Counted from the first letter of the stretch, positions 46,812-58,783 are shown. The stretch: 64,000 bases of DNA from Spongospora subterranea f. sp. subterranea (GCA_049724395.1 JAUGWO010000027.1:1-64000), one strand, 5' to 3'. Notes: generated by a model not told the origin, from the sequence alone. Numbers and translations: made by a program.

Positions 46812-47590
46812 AAACAGGTGACCAATATAGACAATGTAACAGTGGGATTGGGAATACCACAGAACCAGTGTTGTCATAGAAACAGGTGACCAATATAGAC
46901 AATGTAACAGTGGGATTGGGAATACCACAGAACCAGTGTTGTCATAGAAACAGGTGACCAATATAGACAATGTAACAGTGGGATTGGGAATACCACAGAA
47001 CCAGTGTTGTCATAGAAACAGGTGACCAATATAGACAATGTAACAGTGGGATTGGGAATACCACAGAACCAATGTTGTCATAGAAACAGGTGACCAATAT
47101 AGACAATGTAACAGTGGGATTGGGAATACCACAGAACCAGTGTTGTCATAGAAACAGGTGACCAATATAGACAATGTAACAGTGGGATTGGGAATACCAC
47201 AGAACCAGTGTTGTCATAGAAACAGGTGACCAATATAGACAATGTAACAGTGGGATTGGGAATACCACAGAACCAGTGTTGTCATAGAAACAGGTGACCA
47301 ATATAGACAATGTAACAGTGGGATTGGGAATACCACAGAACCAGTGTTGTCATAGAAACAGGTGACCAATATAGACAATGTAACAGTGGGATTGGGAATA
47401 CCACAGAACCAGTGTTGTCATAGAAACAGGTGACCAATATAGACAATGTAACAGTGGGATTGGGAATACCTGCAGCACAGAACCAGTGTTGTCATAGAAA
47501 CAGGTGACCAATATAGACAATGTAACAGTGGGATTGGGAATACCACAGAACCAGTGTTGTCATAGAAACAGGTGACCAATGTTGACAATA
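46812..47590. repeat. 68-bp minisatellite, about 11.4 copies
   Basis: A 68-bp unit beginning AAACAGGTGACCAATATAGA is repeated head to tail, with units starting at 46812, 46880, 46948 and so on every 68 bp to 47424. One unit carries a 6-bp insertion (TGCAGC near 47,470), giving the next starts at 47498 and 47566, where it decays. The units are almost identical, with only one or two substitutions in all, so the array is young or homogenised. It lies about 40 bp beyond the stop of the CAP-domain gene. Confidence 0.95.
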
Positions 47591-47627
47591 ATATGGATAT
47601 TTCATTGTAATAGTATTATTAGTCATT

Positions 47628-50600
47628 TCAGCGATTGCCTTGATTAGCTCGCTGCCAAACTGAAGCGCTGCTTACAGGAGACATAACTCGGTGGGTTTGT
47701 CGGGATGTGTAAGCGGATCCACTAAGTGCACTGTAATCTGCTGGATTGACGGCTGTTAAAGGAATATCTTGTGGCAATTCGAATGACGCGTAAAACTTCT
47801 TAACTGGTCCTGCAGCTGCTGGTCTAAGTAATGAGTTCGGCGTTGAATACAAACTCGTTGCCAATGCCCGCCCGGAAGTGTGCGATGGTGCCCCCGATGC
47901 AGCGGGCAATATTGGTGCTACAGATGCTGAAGTCGGCGCAGGGGTTATTGGTGCTACAGACGCTGAAGTCGGCGCAGGGGTGATTGGTGCTACAGATGCT
48001 GAAGTCGGCGCAGGGGTTATTGGCGCTACAGATGCTGAAGTCGGCGCAGGGGTTATTGGCGCTACAAACGCTGAAGTCGGCGCAGGGGTGATTGGCGCTA
48101 CAGATGCTGAAGTCGGCGCAGGGGTTATTGGCGCTACAAACGCTGAAGTCGGCGCAGGGGTGATTGGCGCTACAGATGCTGAAGTGGGCGCAGGGGTGAT
48201 TGGCGCTACAGATGCTGAAGTCGGCGCAGGGGTGATTGGCGCTACAGATGCTGAAGTGGGCGCAGGGGTGATTGGCGCTACAGATGCTGAAGTCGGTGCA
48301 GGTGTTATTGGCGCTACATACGCTGAAGTCGGTGCAGGTGTTATTGGCGCTACAGACGCTGAAGTCGGCGCAGGGGTTATTGGCGCTACAGATGCTGAAG
48401 TCGGCGCAGGGGTTATTGGCGCTACAGATGCTGAAGTCGGCGCAGGGGTGATTGGCGCTACAGATGCTGAAGTCGGCGCAGGGGTTATTGGCGCTACAGA
48501 TGCTGAAGTCGGCGCAGGGGTGATTGGCGCTACAGACGCTGAAGTCGGCGCAGGGGTGATTGGCGCTACAGATGCTGAAGTCGGCGCAGGGGTTATTGGC
48601 GCTACAGATGCTGAAGTCGGCGCAGGGGTTATTGGCGCTACAGATGCTGAAGTCAACGCAGGGGTGATTGGCGCCACAGCTGCTGAGGTGAGTGAGGGTG
48701 TCGTAGCGGACGTCAATGATGAAGTATACAAGTGGTGCTTTCTTCCTGGGGTGGAAGAAGGAGCTACAGCTAATGCAGCTGGCGCAGTTGTACTTGGGGA
48801 CACAAATGTTGAAGTCGGTGCAGGTGTTATTGGCGCTACATACGCTGAAGTCGGTGCAGGTGTTATTGGCGCTACAGACGCTGAAGTCGGGGCAGGGGTT
48901 ATTGGCGCTACAGACGCTGAAGTCGGTGCAGGTGTTACTGGCGCTACAGACGCTGAAGTCGGTGCAGGTGTTACTGGCGCTACAGACGCTGAAGTCGGTG
49001 CAGGTGTTATTGGCGCTACATACGCTGAAGTCGGTGCAGGTGTTATTGGCGCTGAAGTCGGTGCAGGTGTTATTGGCGCTACATACGCTGGAGTCGGTGC
49101 AGGTGTTATTGGCGCTACAGACCTTGCTGAAGTCGGTGCAGGAGTCATTGGAGCAACAGATGCTGAAGAGGGTGCAGGAGTTATCGGCGCCACAGACGAT
49201 GAGGTTGGTGAAGGTGTTGTAGCGGGCGTCATTAATGAAGAATACAAGTAATGCCTTCTTCCTGGGGTGGACGCAGGAGCCACCGTTGATGCAGCCGGCG
49301 CAGGTGTTATTGGCGCTACAGACGCTGAAGTCGGTGCAGGTGTCAATGGCGCAACAGACGCTGAAGTCGGGGCAGGGGTTATTGGCGCTACAGACGCTGA
49401 AGTCGGTGCAGGTGTTACTGGCGCTACAGACGCTGAAGTCGGTGCAGGTGTTATTGGCGCTACAGACGCTGAAGTCGGCGCAGGGGTTATTGGCGCTACA
49501 GACGCTGAAGTCGGTGCAGGTGTTATTGGCGCTACAGACGCTGAAGTCGGTGCAGGTGTTATTGGCGCTACAGACGCTGAAGTCGGTGCAGGTGTTACTG
49601 GCGCTACAGACGCTGAAGTCGGCGCAGGGGTTATTGGCGCTACAGACGCTGAAGTCGGTGCAGGTGTTATTGGCGCCTACAGAAACTGAAGTCGGTGCAG
49701 GTGTTATTGGCGCTACAGACGCTGAAGTCGGCGCAGGGGTTATTGGCGCTACAGACGCTGAAGTCGGTGCAGGTGTTAGTGGCGCTACATACGCTGAAGT
49801 CGGTGTAGGCGTTCGTGGCGCTACAGATGCTGAGGTCGGTGAGGGCGTTATCGGCGCTACAAATGCTGATGTCGGTGCAGGTGTAATTGGCGCCACAGAT
49901 GCTGAGGTCGGCGCCGGCGTTTTTGGCGCTGCAGACGAAGAAGTCGGTGCAGGCGTTACTGGCGCTACAGATGCTGAGGTCGGCGCAGGTGTCATTGGCA
50001 CAACAGATGCTGAAGTCGGCAGAGGAGTTATTGGTGCTGAGTTCGGTGCAATTGTTGCAGACAGTGCCTTATTTAAGGTGTTTCCAGAACCATCAGCGCA
50101 CACACTTGTTGACGTTGTGTTTTCCTGGAATGGCCGCGACGAAGTTGATGATATTGGAGCAGCGGTCGGAACAGATGATTTTGGAAATGCGAATGATGAA
50201 TTTTGCTGGGATGCCAGAGGATCTGTCTCGTATATAGGTATTGCCCGTCTTTGTTCACTACCGTACGAAAAACGCTTATACTTTTCATTCCCCTTGCAAA
50301 TTTCGAATGGCCTATCGTGTTTTGTAGGCTGAAAATCATAGGTGCATGCGAATGAATAAATCAACTGTGTTGAACTTGGCTTGGCGCAGAGATTTTGGCT
50401 GCACCCGATTTTGGTAACATTTTGGCTGATCATTTGCTTGTAATTCTCACATGAATGACCGATCATACAAAGGTTACGATCAGCATCATAATATTGGCCC
50501 TCGGCAAGCCATGCTGATAGTACTTGCTCCTGGGTAAAAGGTGTGAAACTACTGATAGCACTCATGGCGCGGTTGTGGACAGAGCCGTCGTCAGAGCAAT

Positions 50601-50787
50601 TGCTTATCAAAGCACGAGCTTGGCCTTCCAGTGCCGTATCCCAAACTATTTCCCCCAGAGTTGTACACGCAGTGGCATTCAAAGATGATCGTAGATAATT
50701 GTGAGCTTGAACAATGGTCTGTGGCTTGATAACTTGAGACTGACTTAAAGCTATGGATAAAATGGCGAAAAAAACAATTTGAATCAT
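47628..50787 (-). CDS. Secreted CAP/SCP-domain protein with long Pro/Thr/Ser repeat
   Basis: The ATG at 50787 opens a signal peptide (MIQIVFFAILSIALSQS) followed by a CAP (SCP/PR-1/antigen-5) domain at residues about 25-155: AHNYLRSSLNATACTTLGEI VWD-type start, VHNRAMSAIS, SAWLAEGQYYD, NLCMIGHSCENYKQM and IGCSQNLC. After a linker comes a mucin-like tract of about 55-60 copies of a 12-residue repeat, SVAPITPAPTSA (36 bp), twice interrupted by a longer unit (STPGRRHYLYSS... / STPGRKHHLYTS...). The unique C-terminus ends near 47628 (VSSASVWQRANQGNR). A one-base insertion in a repeat at about 49,676 (GCGCCTAC for GCGCTAC) moves the literal frame into an alternative Cys-rich reading (CSANNTCTDFSV) that stays open to 47824. 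I take the repeat-frame reading as the ancestral product. Extracellular, probably O-glycosylated. Confidence 0.85.
47925..50050. repeat. 36-bp coding tandem repeat within the CAP gene
   Basis: The unit (plus strand GGCGCTACAGACGCTGAAGT plus CGGTGCAGGTGTTATT) is a multiple of three and lacks stops in several frames on both strands, so long artefactual open frames occur. Subfamilies of units (GGTGCAGGTGTTATT versus GGCGCAGGGGTTATT) alternate in blocks, indicating multi-unit duplications. Confidence 0.95.
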
Positions 50788-51330
50788 TGTAACGGATATG
50801 TGATTAAGTTACTCCTTGGAAATATGGCAATATGAGGACACAGGAAAGAATCCATGCAAAAATTGACGACTGACTCACAGCGCCAAGTTCTAGAGTGTGA
50901 CTCATCGCGATACCATGATTGCAAAGGACCATGAGATGCAACTGTGTGTGTTGAATCTCTATGGTGTTCTGGTGGCAATCTACCAATGCATACTTCACCT
51001 TTACACAATAATATGAATTTAGTAGGCTATACGTAATCGCCGAGACCAATTGGATAATCCTGGATTGGGCGCATAACTGTTACTCTGAAGATTTCAATAT
51101 TCTTTATGTTGATGCAAAACTTGTCCATCGCTCCATATCAATGTTATCAACATCGGTCGAAGGAACTGTTGATTTAGAGTTCAACGCGCCTGAATGTCTT
51201 GTATAAACACAAATCCGCACTCATTTCAAGCATACCTTGACAAAATTCTTTTACAGAATCATTTCCTGACAGTCCGGACGACGCAAGTTTCCGCAACAGT
51301 GGCCGATCAGAAGTCAGAGCTTCAACTAGG
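50788..51330. other. Interval between CAP gene and INTS3
   Basis: A minus-strand frame of about 80 codons (51,049-50,804) has hydrophobic patches but no start context or domain. Probably the 5' region of the CAP gene. Confidence 0.4.
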
Positions 51331-51338
51331 AACAATAG

Positions 51339-54300
51339 TTAAGCTGCCAGAGAACCAAAACCGACTGACTGTTTTTCAACCGACTCACAGAATCGGTTTG
51401 CCTGCCGTCGATGAGTAAATATATGGAAGAACGAAGCACACTTAGCGACAGTGGCAACTTGAACAGGATCTAGCAGAATGTTGCTCAAAATAGATAGCAT
51501 ACCTGATGAAAAAATTTAGAAAGCAACATTTACGCTGATCAATGATTACTGAGAGGGTGCGCCTTGAACCACAATGTTATAACGCGCACAGTGAAAACGC
51601 TTTGGACTGCTGCAGGTAGCTTACATAACGCCAGAACATGGTCGATCTACAATTCCATAAGATGAGAAGAACGAAATCAACAGAAGTCACGCATACTGCA
51701 GTACCAGTGGCTGTAGGGAACCCCATAAGGAAAATAGGCCCTGGAAATCGAAAGCCGCTATGGTTCCTCGTTTACTGCACATGATAACAACAATTTTCTC
51801 GGTAAAATCAATGACCATGCCAGGTTCCCAACCACAGATGACATTTGTCAGTAGAGTCCATCCCCAGCTTTGCTCGTGATGCGTTAGGCTTAGCATACTT
51901 TGACAAAGTCGAATCATGAGAGCAACCTTCACAAGCAGATAAAAATGTGATTTCAGAATACCACGGCAACTAACTTTACCCGTTCGTCTAGGTCATCCAA
52001 TTGAAAACAGTTTATCACGCCAGTTGACAACGAGAGGCTCATCTCACACAGATCAGCAGGAGGGCAAGAATCGAGAAGCCGGGAAAACAAGGCCGGGTCA
52101 ACCAACAACTCGGAGGGAAGTTGATGGTAACACCACAAAAGCAAAGTACTGCAATAAAACGCAGATAAGAATAATATGCAATATCGAAAATAACCGTCAC
52201 GAGCCTAGTATGAGGCGGGCATGCAGATCGGCATGCCCTGATGTCATCATTAACACAAGCTTTCTCCAATTCCAAAGAATTCACATAACAGGTAATATTA
52301 CGTGGGTCCAGCTTGGTCCAATCCAGCATGTGAAATCCAAGTTGTGCTTCGTGTCTGCGAAGAAGCGAAAGCAGCAAAGGGGATGATCTGCGGGAAGCGT
52401 TACCAATACGACACATTTTAAAATTGGCAAACCTTGACGCATTAAAAGCAGATATCAACACTGGAGAAGCACGGAATGTTCCTGTACATAATTGGCTTTT
52501 GAATAATTCCGCTAATGATAGGCCGACCTATAACATCGTTAGCACCATGAAATAGAAGTCTGAAATTTGGCCTCAACTGCACCAAAATCTTCAGCTTTGT
52601 CGGTCGAGTTTAAAAATGAAATCGACGCATTCATCGCAGGGTTTACAATAATATCCACATCGTCAAGGTAAGCATCATTAGATAGTCCAAGAAAAAGATT
52701 CGAAAATGGTTCCTTAAGCTGCAGAGGAAGCCGCTTAAGAATGCGGGCAAGCAGCGACTGGGATTCGCCTGATGACGATTTCCTAGCAAGTTTCGCCTAT
52801 AGATTGTAATTTAGGCGATTCAACGCAGAAGAAATCAACAACAAATACTGGATGTGACAGTGGTGGAGCAGTCGAAGCGCGCTTCAAGATAGGGGCTGAG
52901 CTTTGAGACTGTGGAGTCGTGGCGGAAAAAGCTTTTGGAAAAAGGCTGCTTAAGCAATTCTTCGCAGCCGGGGACAACTGAAATGGGTCAGCCATGGACG
53001 CAGCAATAATGAGGAAACATACAAACAATGCGCTCAATGATGTGACTCCGGCAGCGGCAGACGATTTGATGAAAGCATTTTCAATCGACGCCCGGACTTC
53101 CGCCCGCTCATCTGTGCCAACGTCACAAACACTGCAAACACAGTTATTAATTACTGCCTTACCAGATGGCTGCCACGACGACGCGCAACCAGCGAGAGTG
53201 TCAAGAAGTAACTGAGTAATGTCCTGAAAGGCACAGTCAAGGATACACGGTTGCTTCAAAACCACGTCATTGTACCGGATAGTTCTTAGTTGAATTAAGC
53301 ATTAGCAGCAGGCAGCATTCGAGCCCTGATTAAAATCAGTGACATTGATGAAATGGTTAACACTTATTACTTCCTGCATCGTCGCCAGAGCGAAAATAGA
53401 TCCAGTCCAGCAGCGAAACTCGACATAGTGAACTGATAAATGAAGATTGCCGATATGTCTAGCTACCTCTAGATCAGAACAGGCATGAACAATAAAAATG
53501 CTCAATTGAACCTTGATGAACCAGCCCAATATCATCCATAGAGAAGTACCTCGGCTTTTGATAGGACGAGGGAGACAGCAAAGATATCGAATCAAGTCGA
53601 ATAAATATGATTCGGCTCCACGAACGAATTTTGAATTGATCCAACCTAGATATCTTAACTGACCACCAAGAGGAACCTGAACGAACAATTGTCAGAAAGA
53701 GTCACGGATCGAACCAGTAGATGAACCTCGTGTAAGAGGAACATGATTTTTTCTTCCATGTCCGGAGTTAATCGCGATTGTAAAAATGAAAAGGGAGTTT
53801 GCCGATCAAAAGAAAGACGTAGCCCATCCAGACTCGACTTTATAGGGGGGTACGCCCCGAATACGGTTTGGGCTATTCTGGCGGCATCACGGCCTAAGGA
53901 TCGCCAGTCCTGTGGCTATGGAAACACATTTTCAGATTCGACTCAACAAATAAAGTATAAGCTTACATGATCCAAGATCAATTGAGATACGAAAGATGCA
54001 ACCGCAATTTGTAACTGTTGATCAGGGGCAAGTTCGGGAACAATACGAAGAAAGTGCCACATGGTCATTTGAAGCAGCGGTGGCCTTGTGACAATATAGC
54101 TACAGCATCACTAGACTTAAGCCAAAGATATGATATAGTCGTAGGTGAATGGCAAACCTCTTGTATTTCTGACTCAAAGAAAACAAGTGTGTAGTGTTTG
54201 TGATCGTTTGGGAAATCGAACTTCCTAAGGATATCTGCCGGAATAAACAAATAATGCACGGTTCAATTGCAGAAACTTCAAGCGAGAGAAATACATCGAG

Positions 54301-54795
54301 CATCGAAAAGACCTGACCAAAAAATGAGTCCACGCATGTCAACGACCATTGTGTATTTCAACCTTATTAGCCGGACCGGGAAGAAGATTTGGAAACTTTT
54401 TTTCACACAACTCGAACAAAATGTTGCTAAAGCCTGTGAAGTTGTCCAGCGTAATCGCACGAATACAGGAAAATGACTGAGAAGCATTCGTGAGATGACT
54501 GGCAAAATTGAACATAAAACGGCATGTCGTACTTTTTCGGAATGTTCGTGCCCAATCAGAACGGAATACAGCAGACCTTTGTATACATCAGTTATGTTCT
54601 TTTCCTTAATCAGAAGGGATTGCACGTCAGCGGCATTTTTAGAGGCGATTATTTTGGATAGTTTGTCATAATTTTGCCGGCACGACTGTATGACCATGAT
54701 GTAACTTCAGGCAGTTCGGTGCTAAAGCTTACCTCTTCAAACGGGTCAGGAACGTCAAGTTCGCGTCTCTTAAGCAGCGCCGAAGACTGGAGCAT
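51339..54795 (-). CDS. INTS3: Integrator complex subunit 3 (INTS3)-like
   Basis: Helical-repeat protein of the Integrator complex, which processes snRNA 3' ends and also joins the SOSS DNA-damage complex in animals. The ATG at 54795 gives MLQSSALLKRRELDVPDPFE. Next exons read NITDVYKGLLYSVLIG (compare the GLLYxIL block of INTS3), then near 53,800-53,720 SFLQSRLTPDMEEKIMFLLH, matching the LTPDMExKLLFM signature, followed by GGQLRYLGWINSKFVRG and LFDLIRYLCC...WMILGWFIK, equivalent to QxRYQxWFxxxxL...CDLIRYICG...WAIIGWLL. The C-terminal exons (53,265-51,339) are less conserved. The last exon reads MLSILSNILLDPVQVATVAK and stops at 51339. More than ten introns are needed. The start is divergent from SMU1, about 500 bp away. 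Confidence 0.8.
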
Positions 54796-55297
54796 GTTAT
54801 ATCGTAGTCGAGCACCGAGCTAAACACGTGGGTCGCAAAATGGGTCTGTCAGTTATCAGGCGATAAATTTTTTGGACCGATCAGTTAATCTGAGGTGAAT
54901 CCGTTTCATGAAAAGGTTCCTGGATGCAATCACTGAACGATAACCGTAATGATAATGTGGAATGTTGTGGCCGCAGCGATCAAGGCGCACTTGTTCAGTA
55001 TACACTCTCGTGCACACGCTAATGTTGTGCGAAGAGTATCGTACACACACAGACATCGGTAACAGGTCGGTAACGTTGTTATTGTTACAGCATCCTGTAA
55101 CCCCCGTTATTTGTACACTGTACTGTACGCGCTGTTCACGTTGTCCGCACCAGCGTGGGCTGCGCATGCATATCGGTCTGTTGACTCCGACTCTGTTCCG
55201 AATAATCTGGTTTGCCGCAGCTGTTTTATTCGCGCTACGCAGCGCCATCCCATCTGATTCGTTTGAATTGCTGCAGTTCTAGCAACGGCTTAGGCAC
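54796..55297. promoter_or_regulatory. Bidirectional promoter region, INTS3 / SMU1
   Basis: The two genes are divergent with 502 bp between start codons. I see no certain TATA box. Several ACACAC/GTACAC-rich stretches occur near 54,980-55,130. Assigning it as a shared promoter is inference from layout. Confidence 0.45.
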
Positions 55298-57009
55298 ATG
55301 AATGTCGAAATCCAGTCGTCAGAGTTAGTGCTGGGCCCTGTTTTCAGTCGGGACAAAATCCAATTTAACTGTGTATTTTTTTAGTGTGGTGAAATTGATG
55401 CTTCAGTTTCTGAAGGAAAACAATCTAACGGAGACGTTGGAGACATTGCAGAGCGAAGCGAATGTGGCTCTGAATACGGTGGATAATATCAAACAATTGG
55501 TGTCCCATGTTCATCATGGCCGATGGGATCATGTCCTCGATATCGTTCCAGATGTGCTCTCGGCTCCGTTAGCCCACGACCTATACGAACACATTATTCT
55601 AGAACTGATCGAATTAGGGGACACTGATACTGCCAAGGCTCTACTAAAGACAGCTTCAGCTATTGCTAGCTTGAAAATTGCTAATCCAGAAAGATTTAGG
55701 TTTTTCTCAAAGTCGATATTGCTGTCAGATCAACGTTTGATCTCCATTTCTACAGGCGATTAGAGAGAATGTTTCTTCAAACTCATTTCAGCGCCGCTGA
55801 AGCTTATCCCGGTCAGGAATCAAAAGCGTCTCGACGGAATGCGATCGCCGAGCAGCTCGAGCATGAGCTTTCTGTCGTAGCACCATCCAGACTCCTGGCA
55901 CTTCTGAATCAGGCGCTGAAGGTACATGGCGAATATTTTCCTGGCGTATTTTAATCGGTTTTAATGTGGAACGCAGTGGCAACAACATCAAGGTTTACTT
56001 CCTGTCGGGTCTCAGATAGATTTGTTTCGTGGCTCTAGTTTGGCATCGATCACGCATGCCGTCGAGAAACTGCCATCCCGGAACGATCGGCTGATCAAAC
56101 TGGGTAAAATGAACCACGCCGAATGCGCTGGCTTTAGCCGCGATGGCATCTTCCTCGTGATCGGCAATGTCGACGGGTTTGTCGAAGTGTACGACAGCGA
56201 GACAGGAAAATTACGCAAGGACCTGCAATACCAGGCCGACGAGCATTTAATGATGCATAGCGATGCTGTTCTGTGCCTCGATTTCGCCCGGGATGGCGAA
56301 CTGCTCGCAACGGGTAGCAGGGACGGGCAAGTGAAAGTGTGGCGAATCAAAACAGGCGCGTGCGTCCGTAAATTCCCTGCCGCCCATTCCCAGGGTGTGT
56401 CTTGCATCCAGTTCTCCAGAGATTCGACCCAGGTCCTCACCGGCTCGTTTGACACCACCTGCCGGGTTCATGGGCTTCGGTCAGGGAAGACGCTCAAGGA
56501 ACTACGTTGCCACAAATCAGCAGTCAACGCCGTTCTCTACAGTGAGGATTGCAGCCGAATATTCAGCGGCGATAACGACGGATCGATATGCGTTTGGGAT
56601 GCGAAATCAACCGATTGTCTAATGACCTGGAGTCCCTACAAGAAAGGCTTCACAACCGTTCCCATTACTGGACTGTTTTGGCTTCCGGGCGTCCGGGATC
56701 AGCTCGTCGTCGTGTCGCGCTCCAATGAAATATTGGTTCTCGGCGCATTAACCGGAGACAAGATCAAATTGTTCACAAACGGAAAACCGAACGTTGACTT
56801 TACAGCTGCAGCGATGTCGGGGTAAAGGACGTTATCTTTATGCAGCAGGCTCAGATTCGGTCCTGTATATGTTCGAGACAAACTCGACCGATCTTGTTCA
56901 TGTGATCAAGATTCACGCAAGCGACGTTCTTGGTCTTGTTCATCATCCGTTTCTCAATACGCTGGCGTCGTTTTCAGGAGATTGTACATTAAAACTTTGG
57001 AAACCGTAA
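55298..57009 (+). CDS. SMU1: SMU1 spliceosomal WD40 protein
   Basis: SMU1 partners RED/IK in the spliceosomal B complex. Four exons: 55298-55323, 55385-55699, 55756-55921 and 55977-57009, with introns of 55-61 nt. The N-terminus reads SSDVVKLMLQFLKENNLTET (LisH) followed by the CTLH-type helices (LYEHIILELIEL), ASRRNAIAEQLEHELSVVAP, WQQHQGLLPVGSQIDLFRG, then seven WD40 repeats (for example ECAGFSRDGIFLVIGNVDGF and HPFLNTLASFSGDCTLKLWK at the C-terminus). The exon lengths sum to 1540, one over a multiple of three. The extra base is a fourth G in GGGG at 56818-56821, where the frame shifts between WD repeats 6 and 7. Without it the protein would be 512 residues, essentially the human length. 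Confidence 0.94.
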
Positions 57010-57149
57010 TCTAAAAACTATATTCTTCTTCTGATTACTCGAAATCGACTGCACCATCTGGTCATTTGCGCTGCTTCGAACCTCATCAACGCAATCAACA
57101 ACAGAAACGATGGTTTAAAAGCGCCAATACCCTTTCAGCATCTAACGGT

Positions 57150-57710
57150 AACCGACAAGTTTAGATGATGCAACACCTTTCATAGATCCTGCTCGAAAGT
57201 CGATTGCTGAAGAACTTGCTGATCCAGGATCAAGGGTTCTGGGGTCGCTATTTACAGATGACCCATCTGCCTGCTACACCTACAGGATTTGCTTAGGAAA
57301 CCCATTGTAAAACCCAGCGGCAAAACTCATCGGGATCATCAAAATCCTCAAAACCGGAATTCAGTTCCCCTTACCGTTCGTGACAAGGGCCATGACGATT
57401 CGTCGATGGAGCCTCCTCTATGAAAATACATTCCAATAAGTTTTTAGCAGTATATGATTCGCCAAAAATCACTTATGTAGGCAAACTTCTGTGCTCGCCG
57501 CAGCATTATTGCGATATTTATCTATAAAGACTCCATCGACGAACCATCGTGATCCAAGGGTGAGGGTTGTCAACATCCTCGCCGGATTCCTTTCGAGGGT
57601 TTTACGACCTGTTGGATGGCCACCAGAACCCTTGTATTTCTGGACCCGAACAACTTTAGAGCAGGATCTATAAATGGTGTTGCATCTTCAAACTTGTCTG
57701 TAAAAGTTAA
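57150..57710. repeat. Imperfect inverted duplication of a coding-like segment
   Basis: The plus-strand segment from 57,157 reads DDATPFIDPARKSIAEELAD and the minus strand from 57,700 reads KFEDATPFIDPALKLFGSR. Their downstream ends also match (ATTCGTCGATGGAGCCTCCT at 57,396 against the reverse complement near 57,525-57,550). The arms face each other around about 57,450. Both look like degraded copies of one unknown protein segment. Confidence 0.55.
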
Positions 57711-57763
57711 TTCCAGCCCTAGCTATCTGCCCATGAGGGTCACGATAACCAAAACCTTCGATC

Positions 57764-58157
57764 TCATACTGTCTCCACTGACCAATGCAATTTGAAGTCA
57801 GATAAAACAGCTTTGAGACTCAAGACCGTTTTTGGTGAAACAGCGACTGCCGAAGTGGTCTTCTTGGGGGCAAGACCTGGTCCTCTGTAATCAGGACCAC
57901 GTTTTCCCAAATATGGTCGGATGGTCTTCATTAGAAGGGCCTGTAAACCAAGTAAATTGCTGATGATGTTGTTTTCAAGCAAGTTCTACCTTGGATTTGT
58001 TGATATTTCCCCATAGAACGGATCGTTCCTCCAAGGTAATCACTATCAATATTAGGGAACTTCCGTTAAGCTCTTTGACATGTTTTTTGTTAATATATTT
58101 CGGGAAATCATGTTCTAAAAGGATTGCTTCCAAGGTAACCTCATGAGGGTTTACCAT
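57764..58157 (-). CDS. Hypothetical two-exon protein fragment
   Basis: Exons 58157-57990 and 57940-57764 are joined over a well-formed 49-nt intron (57941-57989, GTAGAA..TTACAG) and give about 114 residues: MVNPHEVTLEAILLEHDFPK ... KALLMKTIRPYLGKRGPDYR ... to KLHWSVETV. The reading is open further upstream (EPNGSETSKGW), so the gene may have more 5' exons. The family is not recognised. It lies beside the inverted block at 57,150-57,710 and could belong to the same decayed locus. Confidence 0.4.
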
Positions 58158-58425
58158 CCATCCCTTGCTTGTTTCGCTGCCATTTGGCTCTTGCTCATTG
58201 CAAACATGGTTGCGACACTACGAACACTGCTTCAGGCAGCGAACCAGCAAGGGTGAATGCAGAGATTGGAAGCAACCCTTTTGAAACCTGATTTCAAACA
58301 CGAGAAATTCGAAGCAAAACATGTCAAACAGCTGGCTGAGAGGTGATATCACGTAAAATCAGATCGCATGCAATGGAGAAAAAAAAGACTGATTTGTATG
58401 GGGTTATGGGACAAGGAGAACAATA

Positions 58426-58783
58426 ATGACAATAGATATTGAAATGGGGCCGAACTTTCTTGATGCTATCGCACAAGGCGAAATGAAGGAAATTCTGTCT
58501 GTCGAGAAGACCTTGAGAGGACTTGTCGGGTCTTTGAACTCGACCAGGCCCTGCCGCTTGGGAGAAATTCTGCTTTTTGCTCGCAAGGGCGAGCCCAGCG
58601 GCTACAGGAACCATTCGAATGGGGATCGAAACGAGATACATCGACAAAGTTTCAAAGCGCATTTGCAATAAAATCATTGCAGTCGCAAGTATGCTTGTTC
58701 GCATGGATTATGAATTATTGATAAACGTATTGCCCGACAGAACAAAGGTCTTGTTGGAATTGATTTCCAACAATCTAAGATGA
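58426..58783 (+). CDS. Hypothetical coding-like fragment
   Basis: Two overlapping plus-strand frames, 58426-58671 and 58577-58783, read DIEMGPNFLDAIAQGEMKEI and then IDKVSKRICNKIIAVASMLV with an amphipathic helical character. They could be one gene with a frame change or a spliced pair. No family recognised. Confidence 0.25.

Noticed and set aside
46812-47590. CRISPR-like array
   Set aside because: The 68-bp units are contiguous with no variable spacers, and this is a eukaryotic nuclear genome. It is a minisatellite.
47878-49251. Plus-strand open frame of 457 codons with GATDAEVGAGVI repeats, resembling a repetitive surface or ice-binding protein
   Set aside because: It is the antisense of the CAP-gene repeat; a 36-bp stop-free unit keeps several frames open. 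It has no signal peptide or unique domain, whereas the opposite strand has both.
50804-51049. Final exon of INTS3 or a second CAP-like gene
   Set aside because: An in-frame stop at 51339 closes the INTS3 reading, and this frame has no CAP motif.
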